This document shows positions 21,801 to 34,113 of a stretch of 64,000 nt of DNA, one piece after another. The notes beneath the pieces were generated by a model that worked only from the letters and a program-made list of their open reading frames with translations, was not told the origin of the DNA and ran no database searches. Source of the DNA: Ashinkailepas kermadecensis (taxonomy: Eukaryota; Arthropoda; Thecostraca; Neolepadidae); contig JAOTOM010005056.1 in assembly GCA_034440615.1 (NCBI GenBank), positions 97,501 to 161,500 of the forward strand. The letters are read 5' to 3'. Each line of letters starts with the position of its first letter. Position 1 is the stretch's first letter. A program made the translations under genes and the position numbers.

Positions 21801-23595
21801 CAGCTATCGCGGTCACAGTCCGGTCATGGCACCACGCTGAACGACGCCTGACCGTTGCATTTGATCACTCCTTGGAACACTCCCGAAGACGCTCTGAGTG
21901 CTTGTTCCCATTCCCGGGGCACCTGCCTCCACACAAAGGCAACAGCAATCGTGTGCGTCGCATCTGCCATCCCTGGACTCGTATTGCTGTCAACTGGGAT
22001 TAATTTGTCAATCTTCCGAGCCATTGATGTGAAGCCGCAAAATGTCCTCTGATCATCACTAATACACTTACCATCATGATTGTTGTTGACTGTGTGATAA
22101 AGTTCTTTCAATTATACTAAATTATATCAGGCAATCAATCAGGTCAGAGGAATCCGTTTCCATGCCCGCCTTCGATCAGTGGCCTCGGTGCTCGGCCACC
22201 ACACGCGCGCCTCAACATATTCCTGTATTCATGAGAGATAGGCAAAGCCACGGACGGCAACCAGATTAGGATGTTCAGAATATTGCTATCGATGCCAGGC
22301 TGCACTTAAGGACCGTCTGGGGCTTGCAAGCTGGGTGGACTTATAGCCGGGTGAATTTTCCGTCACGCCATTGGATTTGATGCGATGTCGGCTGTAAGCG
22401 GCACTCGTATGCCCCATCAGCGTTAAGTCGTTCACATGTTGACGAATAAACGAAGTTTATGCAAGCGTGAAGCATTGCAAATCATGGTTTATCTTCCAAA
22501 CGCGCCGTGCTCATTAGGAGCCAGAGAAACACATTCAGTGTTTGGAGCTCGGTACACATTGCAACGCAAAAACAGACGCAACTTGCTTTGGTGCTTATTT
22601 ATCAACTGTAATGATCTTCTTTAAGTCCTAGCAGGATCAGTCCGCTTTTTGTTTCATCGTCTGCAAGGATTTCGGATGCACAATCACAAGTGCAACAACC
22701 GTTTTCGATTCAGCGAGTGCTCTTCATTGTAAAATCCGGTCAAGTAGCTGCAGGTTCGAGGAGCACCATAATAACTATCCTCGCCAAGCAATTTATCTGA
22801 TAATGCAAAAGCAGGCACGCGTTCATCACCAGAAACGATTTTCTAAACGTGTACGGGAATAACCGGAAGTGGAGCACTGTGACCCGGACCGAAGCATAGA
22901 GCAAGCATTGAGTTTAGTTTTGGAGCCACTGCTTGAGAGAGTTCGATATGCATGTGTTGCTGATGCGATTTACATGTGCTGCTGTATGTTTAGTCTACGT
23001 GGCCAATTATGGCCGCGATGTGTAAGATGTAATTTCGCAATAAACCGTTTAGATAAAAAGTATTATATTAGTCACAATATTGGTATTTATAGTATATAGA
23101 GTATATTATAGTACGATATATTAGTATTTAGGTATATTTTAGTACATATCATTGCTAATAACTAGGGCGTATAATCAGTAGAACTAGCACCTGCCCTCAT
23201 GCTCAGTACTGCCTATTGCAGCAGCTCCTGTCCACACCAGGCACGTGCGGGCACGAGCTACGCTATGCTAGCAGGCTTCACACGTGCACGCTGTGTAGCA
23301 CACAAGCCACATGCGTCAACCCATTCGAATTCCCGGCAAGCGAGTAATTAGAAAGCGTCTCAACATGACCTATCCTAGGGCCTCTGTGTGGTCCTTGCCA
23401 GCCGGCACCAACTCACCCCACCAACCAGACCGAACCTTTAGTGAGTCGTCGGACAACTGCCATACCATGCTGAAAAGTTCAGCGTCAGGCCGAAGTCGGC
23501 CGCTTGGATTCGGCCGCAGCTTCAGATTAGCGCTGCGAGGGCATGCACTCGCGCATACCGACAGACCGGACGTTTGTACAGCCGCCGTGAGTGGT
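21801..23595. other. No gene recognised
   Basis: About 1.8 kb, AT-rich towards 23030-23170 with short ATATTAGTA/TAGTA words. Frames of up to 127 codons show no domain. Confidence 0.5.
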
Positions 23596-24005
23596 GCAGA
23601 CGTTGAGGTCAACACGTCAACAGTGTAGACGTAGTACAGACGTGGTGGCCACTACATCAGCAGTGTAGACGTGGTGCAGACGTGGTGGCCACTACGTCAG
23701 CAGTGTAGACGTAGTGCAGACGTGGTGGCCACTACGTCAGCAGTGTAGACGTAGTGCAGACGTGGTGGCGACTACGTCAGCAGTGTAGACGTAATGCAGA
23801 CATGGTGGCCACTGTCTACAGCAGTGTAAACGTAGTGCAGACGTGGTGGCCACTACGTCAGCAGTGTAGACGTAATGCAGACGTGGTGGTCACTACGTCA
23901 GCAGTGCAGATGTAGTGCAGACGTGGTGACCAATACGTCAGCAGTTTAGACGTAATGCAGACGTGGTGGCCACTGTCTACAGCAGTGTAAATGTGTAGAC
24001 GTCAG
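23596..24005. repeat. 40-bp minisatellite
   Basis: About ten 40-bp units made of CAGTGTAGACGTAGTGCAGA and CGTGGTGGCCACTACGTCAG. Two units near 23810 and 23970 share a GTCTACAGCAGTGTAAA variant, evidence of block duplication. Confidence 0.95.
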
Positions 24006-24564
24006 GCGTGGGTCATAACTAATCGACGTCTCCATCAGTTATTTGACTCATACTGATGTCATCGGGACAAATTTCGCAACGCGAAATGTTCGGCTTCAAG
24101 TTACCATAAATTCCAAAGTCCGTTTTTCTCCAATACATTGTATTAAATTTAGCAACAAATAAATTTCACATGCTCTGCTCATTCTTGTCCACGTTCTTGT
24201 TCGTCCCTCACCTTTGGGAGTTGACAAGTCTCGACATCACCCCGATTGAAAGCAGTTCCCAGACGCCAGCAGTGCGACCGGTGTACTCGACGGTGAGCTG
24301 CCTCTGCACTGGCCGCTCGGCTCGGACACAACGGCGCACCACCATCGGGCGGTGGGTCGCCACAGCGCAATCCGCCCAAAGCGCACCGGCAACTCCCCGC
24401 GGACTCACAAACAGCAATTAGCCTTCTTGCCGGCCGGTCTCCAGACGTAACAGCGGTCCGGAGACCGCTGTTGCGTCCGGTAATTGGTTGCGCGACACCA
24501 GCAACTATGCCCCCGCTCCTTGTAACCAACTAGACCGTCCACGCTGTCCAACACTCAGCACGAC
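24006..24564. other. No gene recognised
   Basis: Mixed DNA; frames of 69-116 codons around 24180-24530 overlap on opposite strands with no recognised domain. Confidence 0.5.
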
Positions 24565-25235
24565 ACACTTCGGACCGGCCAACACCCAGTCTCCGCACAC
24601 TTCAGCGAGCCTCATCCCACCCCAGAACACCTCAACGCATCTCAGCACACCTAAACACACTCCAGCACACCCCAGCACACCTCAACATTCCTCAACATTC
24701 CTGAACACACCTCAGCATTCCTCAGCACATCTCAGCACACCCCAGTACATCTCAGTACGCCCCAATGCACCTCAGTGCTCTTCAACTCACCTAAGGACAC
24801 CTCAGCGCACCTCAGCACGCCTCAGCGCACATCAGCACACTCCAGTACACCTCAGTACACCCTAGTACACCCCAGTACTCCTCAACACACCTAAGGACAC
24901 CTCAGCGCACCTCAGCACATCCTAGCATTCCTCAACACGACTCAACACACCTCAACACATCTCAGCACTACCCAATACATCTCAATACACCCAAGTACAC
25001 ATCAGTACTCTTCAGCACACCTAAGCACATCTCAGCGCACCTTAGCACATCTTAGCACACCCCAACATTCCTCAGCATTCTTCAACACGCCCCAGCACTC
25101 CTCAGCACACCTCAACACACTTCAACATACCTCGACACACCTGAACATACCTCAGCACGCCTCAGCACGCCTCAGCACGCCTCAGCACGCCTCAGCACGC
25201 CTCAGCACGACTCAGCACGCCTCAGCACATTCTGT
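24565..25235. repeat. 10-11-bp degenerate array (CTCAGCACAC type)
   Basis: Dozens of units such as CTCAGCACAC, CTCAACACAC and CCCAGTACAC. It ends in a homogeneous run of about nine CTCAGCACGC units at 25151-25230, suggesting the youngest expansion is at the right edge. Confidence 0.9.
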
Positions 25236-25790
25236 GCCGAGGTGTCTGATGTCCGTCAATGGACCGTTCTGACGACGAGTGGTCGACACTGAAGCCAGCG
25301 GAACCACGGTCACTGTTGTATTGAACGCGGAACTGTGTGCATGCTACATGCATGCTACACGTCTCCAGCCATGTACACGCTCGACGCACATGGGCAGTCA
25401 CCTGCTGCGCTTCACTGAGTTGTACATGTGCCAATATTTGCCGCGGCCTGAACTACATAGAGTGGCCAGGACTCAGGTCAGGAGCGCAGGGCTCATTCCA
25501 GAAGTTCGCATTCAGCATCATGTCGACTGCATATTCATCAGCTGAGTTCAACAGGGTGCAATAGGTCCATTGACAGCACCATTGTTATCGTCAGAGCATA
25601 GTTCTGCCCCAGCTGCGGCACAACCAAGCGACGCCACACTTCGGTAGCAACTCCATACTTTCACACCTTCATCCAGCCGCACTTTCACGCATACACACGT
25701 CCACACATCCACACTGAGACACTATCACAACAGCATACCTCCATACTGACACACCATCAGAACAGTACACCTCTGCAACGGCACACCTCC
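25236..25790. other. No gene recognised
   Basis: Short frames over 25222-25564 on both strands match nothing known to me. Confidence 0.5.
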
Positions 25791-25794
25791 ACAG

Positions 25795-26490
25795 TGGTAC
25801 ACCCACAGCGGCACACCCACAGCGGCACACACCCACAGCGGCACACACCCAGAGCGGCACACACCCACAGCGGCACACACCCAGAGCGGCACACACCCAC
25901 AGCGACACACCCACAGCGGCACACACCCACAGCGGCACACACCCACAGCGGCACACACCCAGAGCGGCACACACCCACAGCGACACACACCCACAGCGGC
26001 ACACACCCACAGCGGCACACACCCACAGCGGCACACACCCAGAGCGGCACACACCCACAGCGGCACACACCCAGAGTGACACACACCCACAGCGGCACAC
26101 ACCCACAGTGGCACACACCCACAGCGGCACACACCCACAGCGGCACACACCCAGAGCGGCACACACCCACAGCGGCACACACCCACAGCGGCACACACCC
26201 AGAGCGGCACACACCCACAGCGGCACACACCCAGAGCGGCACACACCCACAGCGACACACACCCACAGCGACACACACCCACAGCGGCACACACCCACAG
26301 CGGCACACACCCAGAGCGGCACACACCCACAGCGACACACACCCACAGCGGCACACACCCACAGCGGCACACACCCAGAGCGGCACACACCCACAGCGGC
26401 ACACACCCACAGCGGCACACACCCACAGCGACACACCCACAGCGGCACACACCCAGAGCGGCACACACCCACAGCGACACACCTCCCAGC
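25795..26490. repeat. 16-bp minisatellite (about 43 units)
   Basis: Unit CAGCGGCACACACCCA with variants CAGAGCGGC, CAGCGAC and CAGTGGC. Because 16 is not a multiple of 3, all three phases cycle through the unit. Frames are open on both strands (His/Thr/Ser/Gly-rich on plus; Cys/Val/Gly-rich on minus). I read these as artefacts. Confidence 0.95.
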
Positions 26491-26699
26491 GGCAGACCTG
26501 CACGCTGGCTGTCGCCGATGCTCTGATCACGTGCGTGACGCGGGACCCGTCGGCGCTGTTCCGCCTGAGGTCGACGGCAGCAACCTCCGCTCCGTGCTAT
26601 CGATAGTCGCATGGACAGCAAGCTCCCGAGCTGCAGGGTGGCTGCAGCGTCATCGACATGTCCCGCTGTCCCAGCTCAGATGTGGACACGGCACGCTGT

Positions 26700-27510
26700 C
26701 GAGACGTGGCAGCCGAGCCGCCCGGGTGTCGCAGGTCTGGTGCTAGAGCGGTGCCAGCCGCCCTGGTGTCGCAAGTCTGGTGTCGCAGGTCTGGTATCGC
26801 ATGTCCGGTGTCGCAAGGCTGGTGTCGCAGTCTGGTGTCGCAGACCTGATGCTAGAGCGGTGCCAGCCGCCCTGGTGTCGCAAGTCTGGTGTCGCAGATC
26901 TGGTGCTAGAGCGGTGCCAGCCACCCTGCTGTCGCAAGTCTGGTGGCGCAGACCTGGTGCTAGAGCGGTGCCAGCCACCCTGCTGTCGCAAGTCTGGTGG
27001 CGCAGACCTGGTGCTAGAGCGGTGCCAGCCACCCTGCTGTCGCAAGTCTGGTGGCGCAGATCTGGTGCTAGAGCGGTGCCAGCCACCCTGCTGTCGCAGG
27101 TCTGGTATCACATGTCTGGTGTCGCAAGGCTGGTGTCGCAGGTCTGGTACCGCAGGTTTAGTATCGCATGTCTTGTGTCGCAGGTCTGGTGTCGCCGGTA
27201 TAGTGTCGCAGATCTGGTGTCACATGTCTGGTGTCACATGTCTGGTGGCACATGTCTGGTGTCGCAGGTCTGGTGTCGCAGGTCTGATGTCGCAGGTCTG
27301 GTGACACAGGTCTAGTGTCGAAGGTCTAGTGTCGCAGGTCTGGTGTCACATTGATGGTGTCGCATGTATGATGTCGCATGTATGATGTCGCAGGTATGGT
27401 GGTACATGTCTGGTGTCGCAGGTCTGATGTCGCAGGTCTGATGTCGCATGTCTGGTACCGCAGGTCTAGTGTCGCAGGTCCGGTGTTAGAGCGGTGCCAG
27501 CCACCCTGGC
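26700..27510. repeat. Nested array: 54-bp units within GTCTGGTGTCGCAG repeats
   Basis: The left half has units of about 54 bp containing GCTAGAGCGGTGCCAGCC and CTGTCGCAAGTCTGGTGGCG (period seen at 26941 and 26995). The right half is a shorter array of CAGGTCTGGTGTCG words with CATGTCTGGTGTCA variants. One GAGCGGTGCCAGCCACCCTGG unit reappears at the right end (about 27491), so the 54-bp unit probably arose from the short one. Confidence 0.9.
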
Positions 27511-27534
27511 GTCGCAGGTCTCCAACCTGGCGAG

Positions 27535-27765
27535 ATTAGCTGGAATGGAACAACGCCGTCAGTAAGGCAGGCAATGCGTGCCGACTGTCTAATAGCCAAT
27601 TAGGGAGCCGCGGGTTTAAGTCCGCCCACTGCGGTTGTTGTGACATCGGTTGTTGTGACCAACCGAGCTTGCGGTTGGATTATTGTGAAACTACCGTGGA
27701 GGATAAACCGCTTCCCTTTGCCATTTGCCTTAAATAACAATTACTTACTAACTGCATGTGCAAGC
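27535..27765 (+). repeat. Possible tRNA-derived SINE
   Basis: GGTTTAAGTCC (about 27608-27618) is a one-mismatch Pol III B box. A segment ending in TTAAATAACAATTACTTACTAAC (given as TTAAATAACAATTAC plus CTTACTAAC-like bases) at about 27730-27752 resembles the LINE-type tail. An A box is not convincing. It could be a chance match. Confidence 0.3.
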
Positions 27766-29315
27766 AGAAATGTAAATGTGTGCATCGTTAAAAACCAAGG
27801 ACGTTGAACCTGTACACATATCGACTAGCACGGAAGGAAATAGACTCCTTTATCCACGAAAAATAACACAAACATTAATGCACTCAGCAGAAACTTGCTC
27901 TTGTGTCGGTAAGTGAAGTAAATAATAACACCACTAAACACAAAAAGCACTCGATAAACTCTGAAGCTGCCTCAATCGCCAGTGCACTATGGAGTCATGC
28001 ACCGGTTACCACAGTGGACGCAATGCGGATGATTTCTTGAGGCAGGAAGCTCAAGCTTTACAATCTGCCCACCTCAGTTTTTCCTCTTCGCACAGGAAAT
28101 ACTCAACTAACGGTGTTCACAGCTCGGCCGCATTTATGAATCAGAGCATCAGCACCGGGTTTAAGTTCCATGTGGTGCCATCTAACTGTCGGGACATACG
28201 GTGCAGGTGGATTGCACCCTATGCTTACATGATGCGCGGTTTTATCATGAGGAGACGCGTTTGTTCGCGAATTATTAGCTGCGTTACGACACACGTAGCA
28301 TCAGCAAGCGGTGCAGTTAGCTCAGGAAAGCGCATGGTGGGCCGAGGCTCACTCGACCACATAGCGCCTATTGCATGAATCTCAGGAGAAAAACCGCCCC
28401 ACATCAATTACCACCATCAATCATATTTGTTTCCTAGTTCGGCAATTGTTCGACGGAGTTTCAGGCCACAGCACATTTTTTTTGCTACAGTCAAGCACAA
28501 CGATCGCTGGCCCTCAACTGTGACCTCACTAGTACTTAGTTGACACAAGGATCGGACGCGGTGCTCACCTGATTCCACTTCACACCATATCACTATATCT
28601 TCACACATTGTATCCGATACCGAGTGCGTATCTAATCGGAGTGCTTTGCGAGGTGGCCTGGCACATTTGAAGGGACCTGGCGAGTCTGTTGGTTGACTGG
28701 CTTCCGAGTAGCCAGCGAAGCGCTGGCTGAAGCTGATAATTTGCTCGCATGCATTCAGAACGCTTTGCCAGATGACTGCAGTAGGCCGGTGCAGTCAGGT
28801 GAATCATCTGGTCATGAAAGTCTATCCGTGAATTGTTGCTCGAATGTGAATATCATCGGCTATTCACCGTGTAGGTTATCCACTGCGCAGGCGGGGAAAA
28901 TGATGGCCGAGTTGCTAAGGAAATTAGTGTTAGGTTATGCTTTTCAGAACATTTCGTACATATTTGAAATAGAACTGCTAACCGTAAGTGACATAACATA
29001 ATTGCATATTGCAGTTCACGCAAAGGTAGAGCTCACATGAGCGAACATTGTACGCAATTGATCAGGATTGTATGTGATTGGATGCGCCCCGCAATTCAAT
29101 ACAAATTACCTCGGCTAGCGAAAGGTTCGATAACACACAGCTTCTGAGGGCCATTGGTCTTGATCTATACCGGCTGTGGCATTTCCTCGCTCTCAATGCC
29201 GCAAAGCCATCCTCATCTTGGCTCGAGCAAGAACTGGCGTCCCGTCAACTCCACCCACTGCTGTGCCGCATATCCCAACATGTCGCTCTACACAGCACGC
29301 TTGTGCCGGTCAGGT
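27766..29315. other. No gene recognised
   Basis: Mixed-composition DNA. Frames of 60-129 codons on both strands, none recognisable. Confidence 0.5.
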
Positions 29316-29319
29316 GCGT

Positions 29320-30320
29320 GCGACAACCATACGACAACCATGCGACAACCATACGACAACCATGCGACAACCATACGACAACCATGCGACAACCATACGA
29401 CAACCATGCGACAACCATACGACAACCATGCGACAACCATACGACAACCATGCGACAACCATACGACAACCATGCGACGACCATGCGACGACCATACGAC
29501 AACCATACGACAACCATACGACAACCATGCGACGACCATGCGACAACCATACGACAACCATGCGACAACCATGCGACGACCATACGACAACCATACGACA
29601 ACCATACGACAACCATACGACAACCATACGACAACCATACGACAACCATGCGACAACCATACGACAACCATGCGACAACCATGCGACGACCATACGACAA
29701 CCATACGACAACCATGCGACAACCATACGACAACCATGCGACAACCATACGACAACCATGCGACAACCATGCGACAACCATACGACAACCATGCGACAAC
29801 CATACGACAACCATACGACAACCATACGACAACCATACGACAACCATGCGACAACCATACGACAACCATGCGACAACCATGCGACGACCATACGACAACC
29901 ATACGACAACCATACGACAACCATACGACAACCATACGACGACCATACGACAACCATGCGACAACCATACGACAACCATACGACAACCATACGACAACCA
30001 TACGACAACCATGCGACAACCATACGACAACCATGCGACAACCATGCGACGACCATACGACAACCATACGACAACCATACGACAACCATACGACAACCAT
30101 ACGACGACCATACGACAACCATGCGACGACCATACGACAACCATACGACAACCATACGACAACCATACGACAACCATACGACGACCATACGACAACCATA
30201 CGACAACCATGCGACAACCATACGACAACCATGCGACGACCATACGACAACCATGCGACAACCATACGACAACCATGCGACAACCATACGACAACCATGC
30301 GACGACCATGCGACGACATA
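29320..30320. repeat. 11-bp minisatellite, about 91 units
   Basis: Units are ACGACAACCAT or GCGACAACCAT with occasional ACGACGACCAT/GCGACGACCAT. No unit contains a stop in any phase, so all three plus and all three minus frames are open over nearly the whole 1 kb. The A/G choice at position 1 and A/G at position 6 form a binary pattern in which long stretches repeat (for example around 29660 and 30020), revealing higher-order duplications. Confidence 0.97.
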
Positions 30321-30479
30321 TGGGGCAACATAAATAAGCACAACATGATCTAGGGCAATGATGAATGGGATCTGATTGAAACGTCACGATGCGAAGGTGT
30401 TTGTGCTGTCCGCGTCGATCTGACCAGTGATAACCGAACATTGACCTCAGATGAAAGCACGGCGTACCGATTTACCACG

Positions 30480-30545
30480 GGAGTCACGTAACGAGAATCA
30501 CATCACGAGAATCACATCACGAGAGTCACACCGTGAAGGCATGTG
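30480..30545. repeat. Three-copy 17-bp repeat
   Basis: ACGAGAATCACATC, ACGAGAATCACATC and ACGAGAGTCACACC-type units in tandem. Confidence 0.7.
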
Positions 30546-30716
30546 GCAGTCTACAACGTGACGTTGCATCTCCTTGAAGGTCTGACCGAACGCAGGCAAA
30601 ACAAATGTCCGACTATGGTCTCACCATTGCGCATGCTGGCATCAAAATGATATTGATTGACAACAAAACAAGTGAACACACCCAGCTTCATATGTTTTTT
30701 TTGTAACTTACTTATG

Positions 30717-30760
30717 ACCCCGATGAAGACGTTGAGCCGAAACGTTGGTGTACGTTTCCG
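30717..30760 (+). ncRNA. Possible Penelope-type terminal fragment with degraded hammerhead-like core
   Basis: CCGATGA, then a short segment, then GCCGAAACGTTGG resembles the CTGATGA...GAAAC core of hammerhead ribozymes found at ends of Penelope-like retroelements, and the common animal-genome motif ending in CGAAACGT. One core base differs (C for U) and stem II pairing is poor, so activity is unlikely. No Penelope coding sequence is nearby. Confidence 0.3.
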
Positions 30761-30825
30761 ATGAATATAACATGTGTCATTACACTTACACTGACATTAC
30801 ATTTGCATACATTACATTTGCACTG

Positions 30826-30985
30826 TCTGAACAGATCAGTTGTCTGCATAAGTCGGTTGTCTGCATAGGTCGATTGTCTGCATAGGTCGATTGTCTGCAT
30901 AGGTCAGTTGTCTACATTGGTCGGTTGTCTTCATAGGCCGGTTGTCTTCATAGGTCGATTGTCTTCATAGGTCGGTTGTCTGCAT
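30826..30985. repeat. 17-bp minisatellite
   Basis: About nine units of CATAGGTCGGTTGTCTG with A/G and T/C variants (TCGATTGTCTG, TCAGTTGTCTA, TCTTCATAGG). Confidence 0.9.
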
Positions 30986-30987
30986 TG

Positions 30988-31152
30988 GTCAGTTGGTTGG
31001 TTATTAGCTTCGCGATGCGTTGACTGTCGGATCATTTAGCATTCCAAAATTGTCACGCCGATTGGTCACGGGCGAAGAGTAGCGATAAGTGGAACTCGAA
31101 CCCACAACCTTTCGGTTTGGAGATGGGCACCATGCCTCTGGGCTACTCGCGC
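30988..31152 (-). repeat. tRNA-derived SINE with LINE-type tail
   Basis: The minus strand begins with a tRNA-like head. It has TAGCCCAGAGG as a plausible Pol III A box and GGTTCGAGTTC as a one-mismatch B box, with a T-arm GTGGG...TCCAC that pairs. The anticodon stem does not pair well, so this is not a working tRNA. About 60 bp downstream it ends in CAACGCATCGCGAAGCTAAT then AACCAACCAACTGACC, which matches the tail of the LINE at 20445-20490. A tRNA head joined to a LINE-like tail is the standard structure of a SINE mobilised by that LINE. Confidence 0.6.
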
Positions 31153-33135
31153 CCTGCCTGCATAGATAATTGGTGCTTGACGAGGCTTGATGCGCGGTGC
31201 AAGCCGAGAGTAGCCCTTTTCACGACGGCCAATAAGCACCGGGATGCAATGTCGATGACTTCGTCTAGTATGAAGGGCATATCATTGAAATATATGTACT
31301 TTATCTGTATATATGGAATGTTCAAGAAGTTTTAACTATGAAGTAATCAATTAAATATTAAACTTAACCAACATATTCAAATTGTGGCACTGTTTGAAAA
31401 AGGCGCTCAATTCACAGAAACAACTAGCCAATCCGGCCGCATTTGGCACCATGGCCGGGAGGTAGGAGTTGTCGTATAGAACATAAATTTGCCGTTGGAT
31501 TACCAGCAAATATGCAATATTATGGAGAAAGTGGTAGTATATATCCTGCGGATGAATATTTTTCCTTTTACGTTTTATTTTATGGCTGTGAAGTACCTGT
31601 ATTATGAATAAATATTGAAATACATCATTTCCAGATGCTACGATTCCCTCTTGACGCTCCCGAAAATATTAAATTATCTCCACTTTACAAGCGGGTTGTT
31701 TACAGTTGTAATGGCATCCGCTGTACCGCACCATACGTAGCTCCGTTTTTAAATGTTGCTGTACTCCTACCTGAATAACCCATACTGTGGGGGGAGGGCA
31801 ATTGATCCTTGTCTTTGAATATCATACACGCAAGAAAGAACAAAGCATAAATTGTTTACAGCACCCAAAAGACGTCACGTCCAAAATATGCGCATCTGAG
31901 ACAAACTTGTTTGTTGGCTCGCCTGACATATTTCAGCCGTAAAAGATGCAATCAGAGCACAAATAATGACGTCATTTTTTTAAACGTGGATTATGATTCG
32001 TCTCAGCTATCATAAAGGGCCAATCACTTACTGCAGTTGAAGTTGGCTGGCGATATTGATCAGAGTGGTCGAGTGCTCGGAAAATTTGGCATTTGAAGAC
32101 CGCTGAATTCGACGAACAGCTGTTGTCATCGAGTTTACTTCCGAAGTCAGGCTCGCTTGGTCTGACTTCCAGATTTCCAACTAGATGACGTCCCAGGCGC
32201 GGATGTGGGTGTACATTTTCAGGGTTTGTGCATAAACAAGCTGTTACTACTCCCAAAACTTGTCGTATTAGGTAACTGAACCTACTCTGTTTGTTTATTG
32301 ATGTCATAAATTGGTCCAGTCTACAGACTAAAATCTTTCTGATCAACGTAATTATTATGCCTTGACCTCGCCATTGGGATGTCATGACGATTACTTCCCG
32401 CTAGTGCACGCGTGAAACCGCCTAGTGTCTCCCTCGTTGAGTTCACCTCGACCACGGTGGACGTGAAATTCCGCAAGGCTGAAGCGGGGAAGACGGCCGT
32501 AATCGAGCCGAGCATTGGCGCTGTCACTATACACGGAGCACGCCCGACATCAGCAACCGGCCAGCGATTAACACATAAAGCATAAAATAACACATAGCAC
32601 ACATAGCACACATATGTCGTACACATACCAAAAAATCTCACTCGTCGCACATCGAACCACTGCCGTGTGCGGCGAATCGTCTGCTCCGTGAGACCCATGA
32701 GAGACGCCTGCGGTCATCCCCGTGTCATCGACCGGGAGGGGGGTGGGGGGGGAGGCTGACGGCTGACCGGCGACCACAGCCGCACCCCCCCCCCCCCCGC
32801 CGCCCGGGTTGGCGACAACAGTCGGAAGTTCGGGCGACCGTGACCGATTTGGGCGGTCGTGCTAACTTGGTGTCGTCGCCGCAGGCCATCTGTCAGGGTC
32901 AGATCGAGGTCGCGGGGCGTGCCGGCCGCGTGCGGTTCGAAGAGGTCGATCGGAGGGTCCATCTGTATTGCAAACGAGACCGATTGTGCAACGGCCGCTA
33001 GTCTGCCCGCCGTCATGACGTGTGATACTTTGAATGATGGACGTTCAATGCGACGATGATGGGAATGGTGCGGGACGAAATGAAAATATCTTTGAACGGT
33101 TGTGTTCTGCGTCGCGCATATATATCCTACACACA
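31153..33135. other. No gene recognised; one G/C homopolymer cluster
   Basis: About 2 kb. Minus-strand frames at 31972-32698 (137 and 125 codons) look less repetitive than most here, but I do not recognise them and see no supporting splice or start features. G-run and C-run clusters lie at about 32743-32755 and 32785-32799. Confidence 0.4.
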
Positions 33136-33138
33136 CAC

Positions 33139-33340
33139 TGAACAGAGATCATGCGGCACCCAGCACAAGAACACACCTGGTATTGGACCGAACAGAGAGC
33201 ATGCCACACCTAGTACAAGAATGCACCTGGCATGGGACCGAACAGGGATCATGCAACACCCAGTACACGAACACACCTGGCATGGGACCGAACAGAGATC
33301 ATGCAGCACCCAGCACAAGAACACATCTGGCATGGGTACC
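33139..33340. repeat. Four-copy repeat of about 50 bp
   Basis: AACAGAGATCATG-like starts at about 33140, 33190, 33241 and 33290, each followed by CACCCAGCACAAGAACACA and CCTGGCATGGGACCG-like segments. Confidence 0.9.
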
Positions 33341-34020
33341 ACGAATGCACTCTACAAGCGTTATCTAAGGCGTTATCTAAAGCTAAGGCGCTACACCGAA
33401 ATTGGATTATTTGCTTCCATGTAAGAAACATTTTACACTCGAGGTGGGTGCAAAAACAGTTCTAGTGTGTTTACCGAGAATAGTCTTCCAGACGAGTGGG
33501 TTCAAACCGCGACTTCGACCTCGCTTCAGCCGCATGGCGGGTCAGGTTCTTTGACTGCCCGGTCACACGCACCGCAACGAAGGGATCTACGTCATGTCAT
33601 TTGATCTGATTTTGAGTTTCATGAGCACGGTATCGGCAATGCTATTAATGGTATTAGCGCTATTATTTGCAGGCATCATTCGCTGGTGTATGGCCCCATT
33701 GACATCCACGTGCGCCTATTAACACCGGACAAGTAAACAAGCAACAAGCAATATGTCGTTGTGGAGTCGTAAAACAAAGCACGGTTATCCTGGTAATTTG
33801 GGAGAACAAAATAAGATCGTAAAATAAATCCGTAACGGCCTGCCCGACGGCTTCTCCGGCTGTACATCAAAACAAACATTCCGATCTCGCCTGGTGGCAT
33901 TTCCCACTGTTCCGGGCCTCCGAAAAGCCAACACGAACACCAGAAGTGCAGTCGTACCTGTAATTGGGTTGGTGGGTTCTTCATTTGTCCGCCTGGTGTG
34001 CATGCAGGAGTGCTAAAACG
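33341..34020. other. No gene recognised
   Basis: Includes a weak Pol III B-box-like GGGTTCAAACCGC near 33499 without an A box. The minus frame of 149 codons at 33676-34125 runs into the next repeat and is not recognised. Confidence 0.45.
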
Positions 34021-34022
34021 CG

Positions 34023-34113
34023 TGTTGGTATGAGTGGGGCGATGACGTTGATGTGAGTGGGGCGATAGCATTGGTGTGAGTGAGGTGATAACGTTGGTGT
34101 GATTGGGGCGATG
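34023..34113. repeat. Four-copy 24-bp repeat
   Basis: Units [20 protein letters not shown] plus GTTG, slightly diverged. Confidence 0.85.

Noticed and set aside
23596..24005. Regular direct repeats that might suggest a CRISPR array
   Set aside because: Whole units repeat with no unique spacers, in a eukaryotic context. The same applies to the 28-, 31- and 32-bp arrays.
25669..26621. Cys/Val/Gly-rich minus frames of 257-298 codons
   Set aside because: Products of the 16-bp array; they resemble a cysteine-rich repeat protein only superficially.
29078..30441. Six frames of 343-419 codons over the 11-bp array
   Set aside because: All six frames are open because no unit contains a stop. There is no coding bias to choose one.
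31073..31152. A functional tRNA gene on the minus strand
   Set aside because: A and B boxes and the T arm are good, but the anticodon stem does not pair and a LINE-like tail follows. It is a SINE head.
31972..32698. Two adjacent minus-strand frames as a possible gene
   Set aside because: Low repetitiveness is the only argument. No known domain, no consistent splice sites, and the two overlap in different phases.
33481..33520. A Pol III B box (GGGTTCAAACCGC)
   Set aside because: No A box at the right distance and no paired arms.
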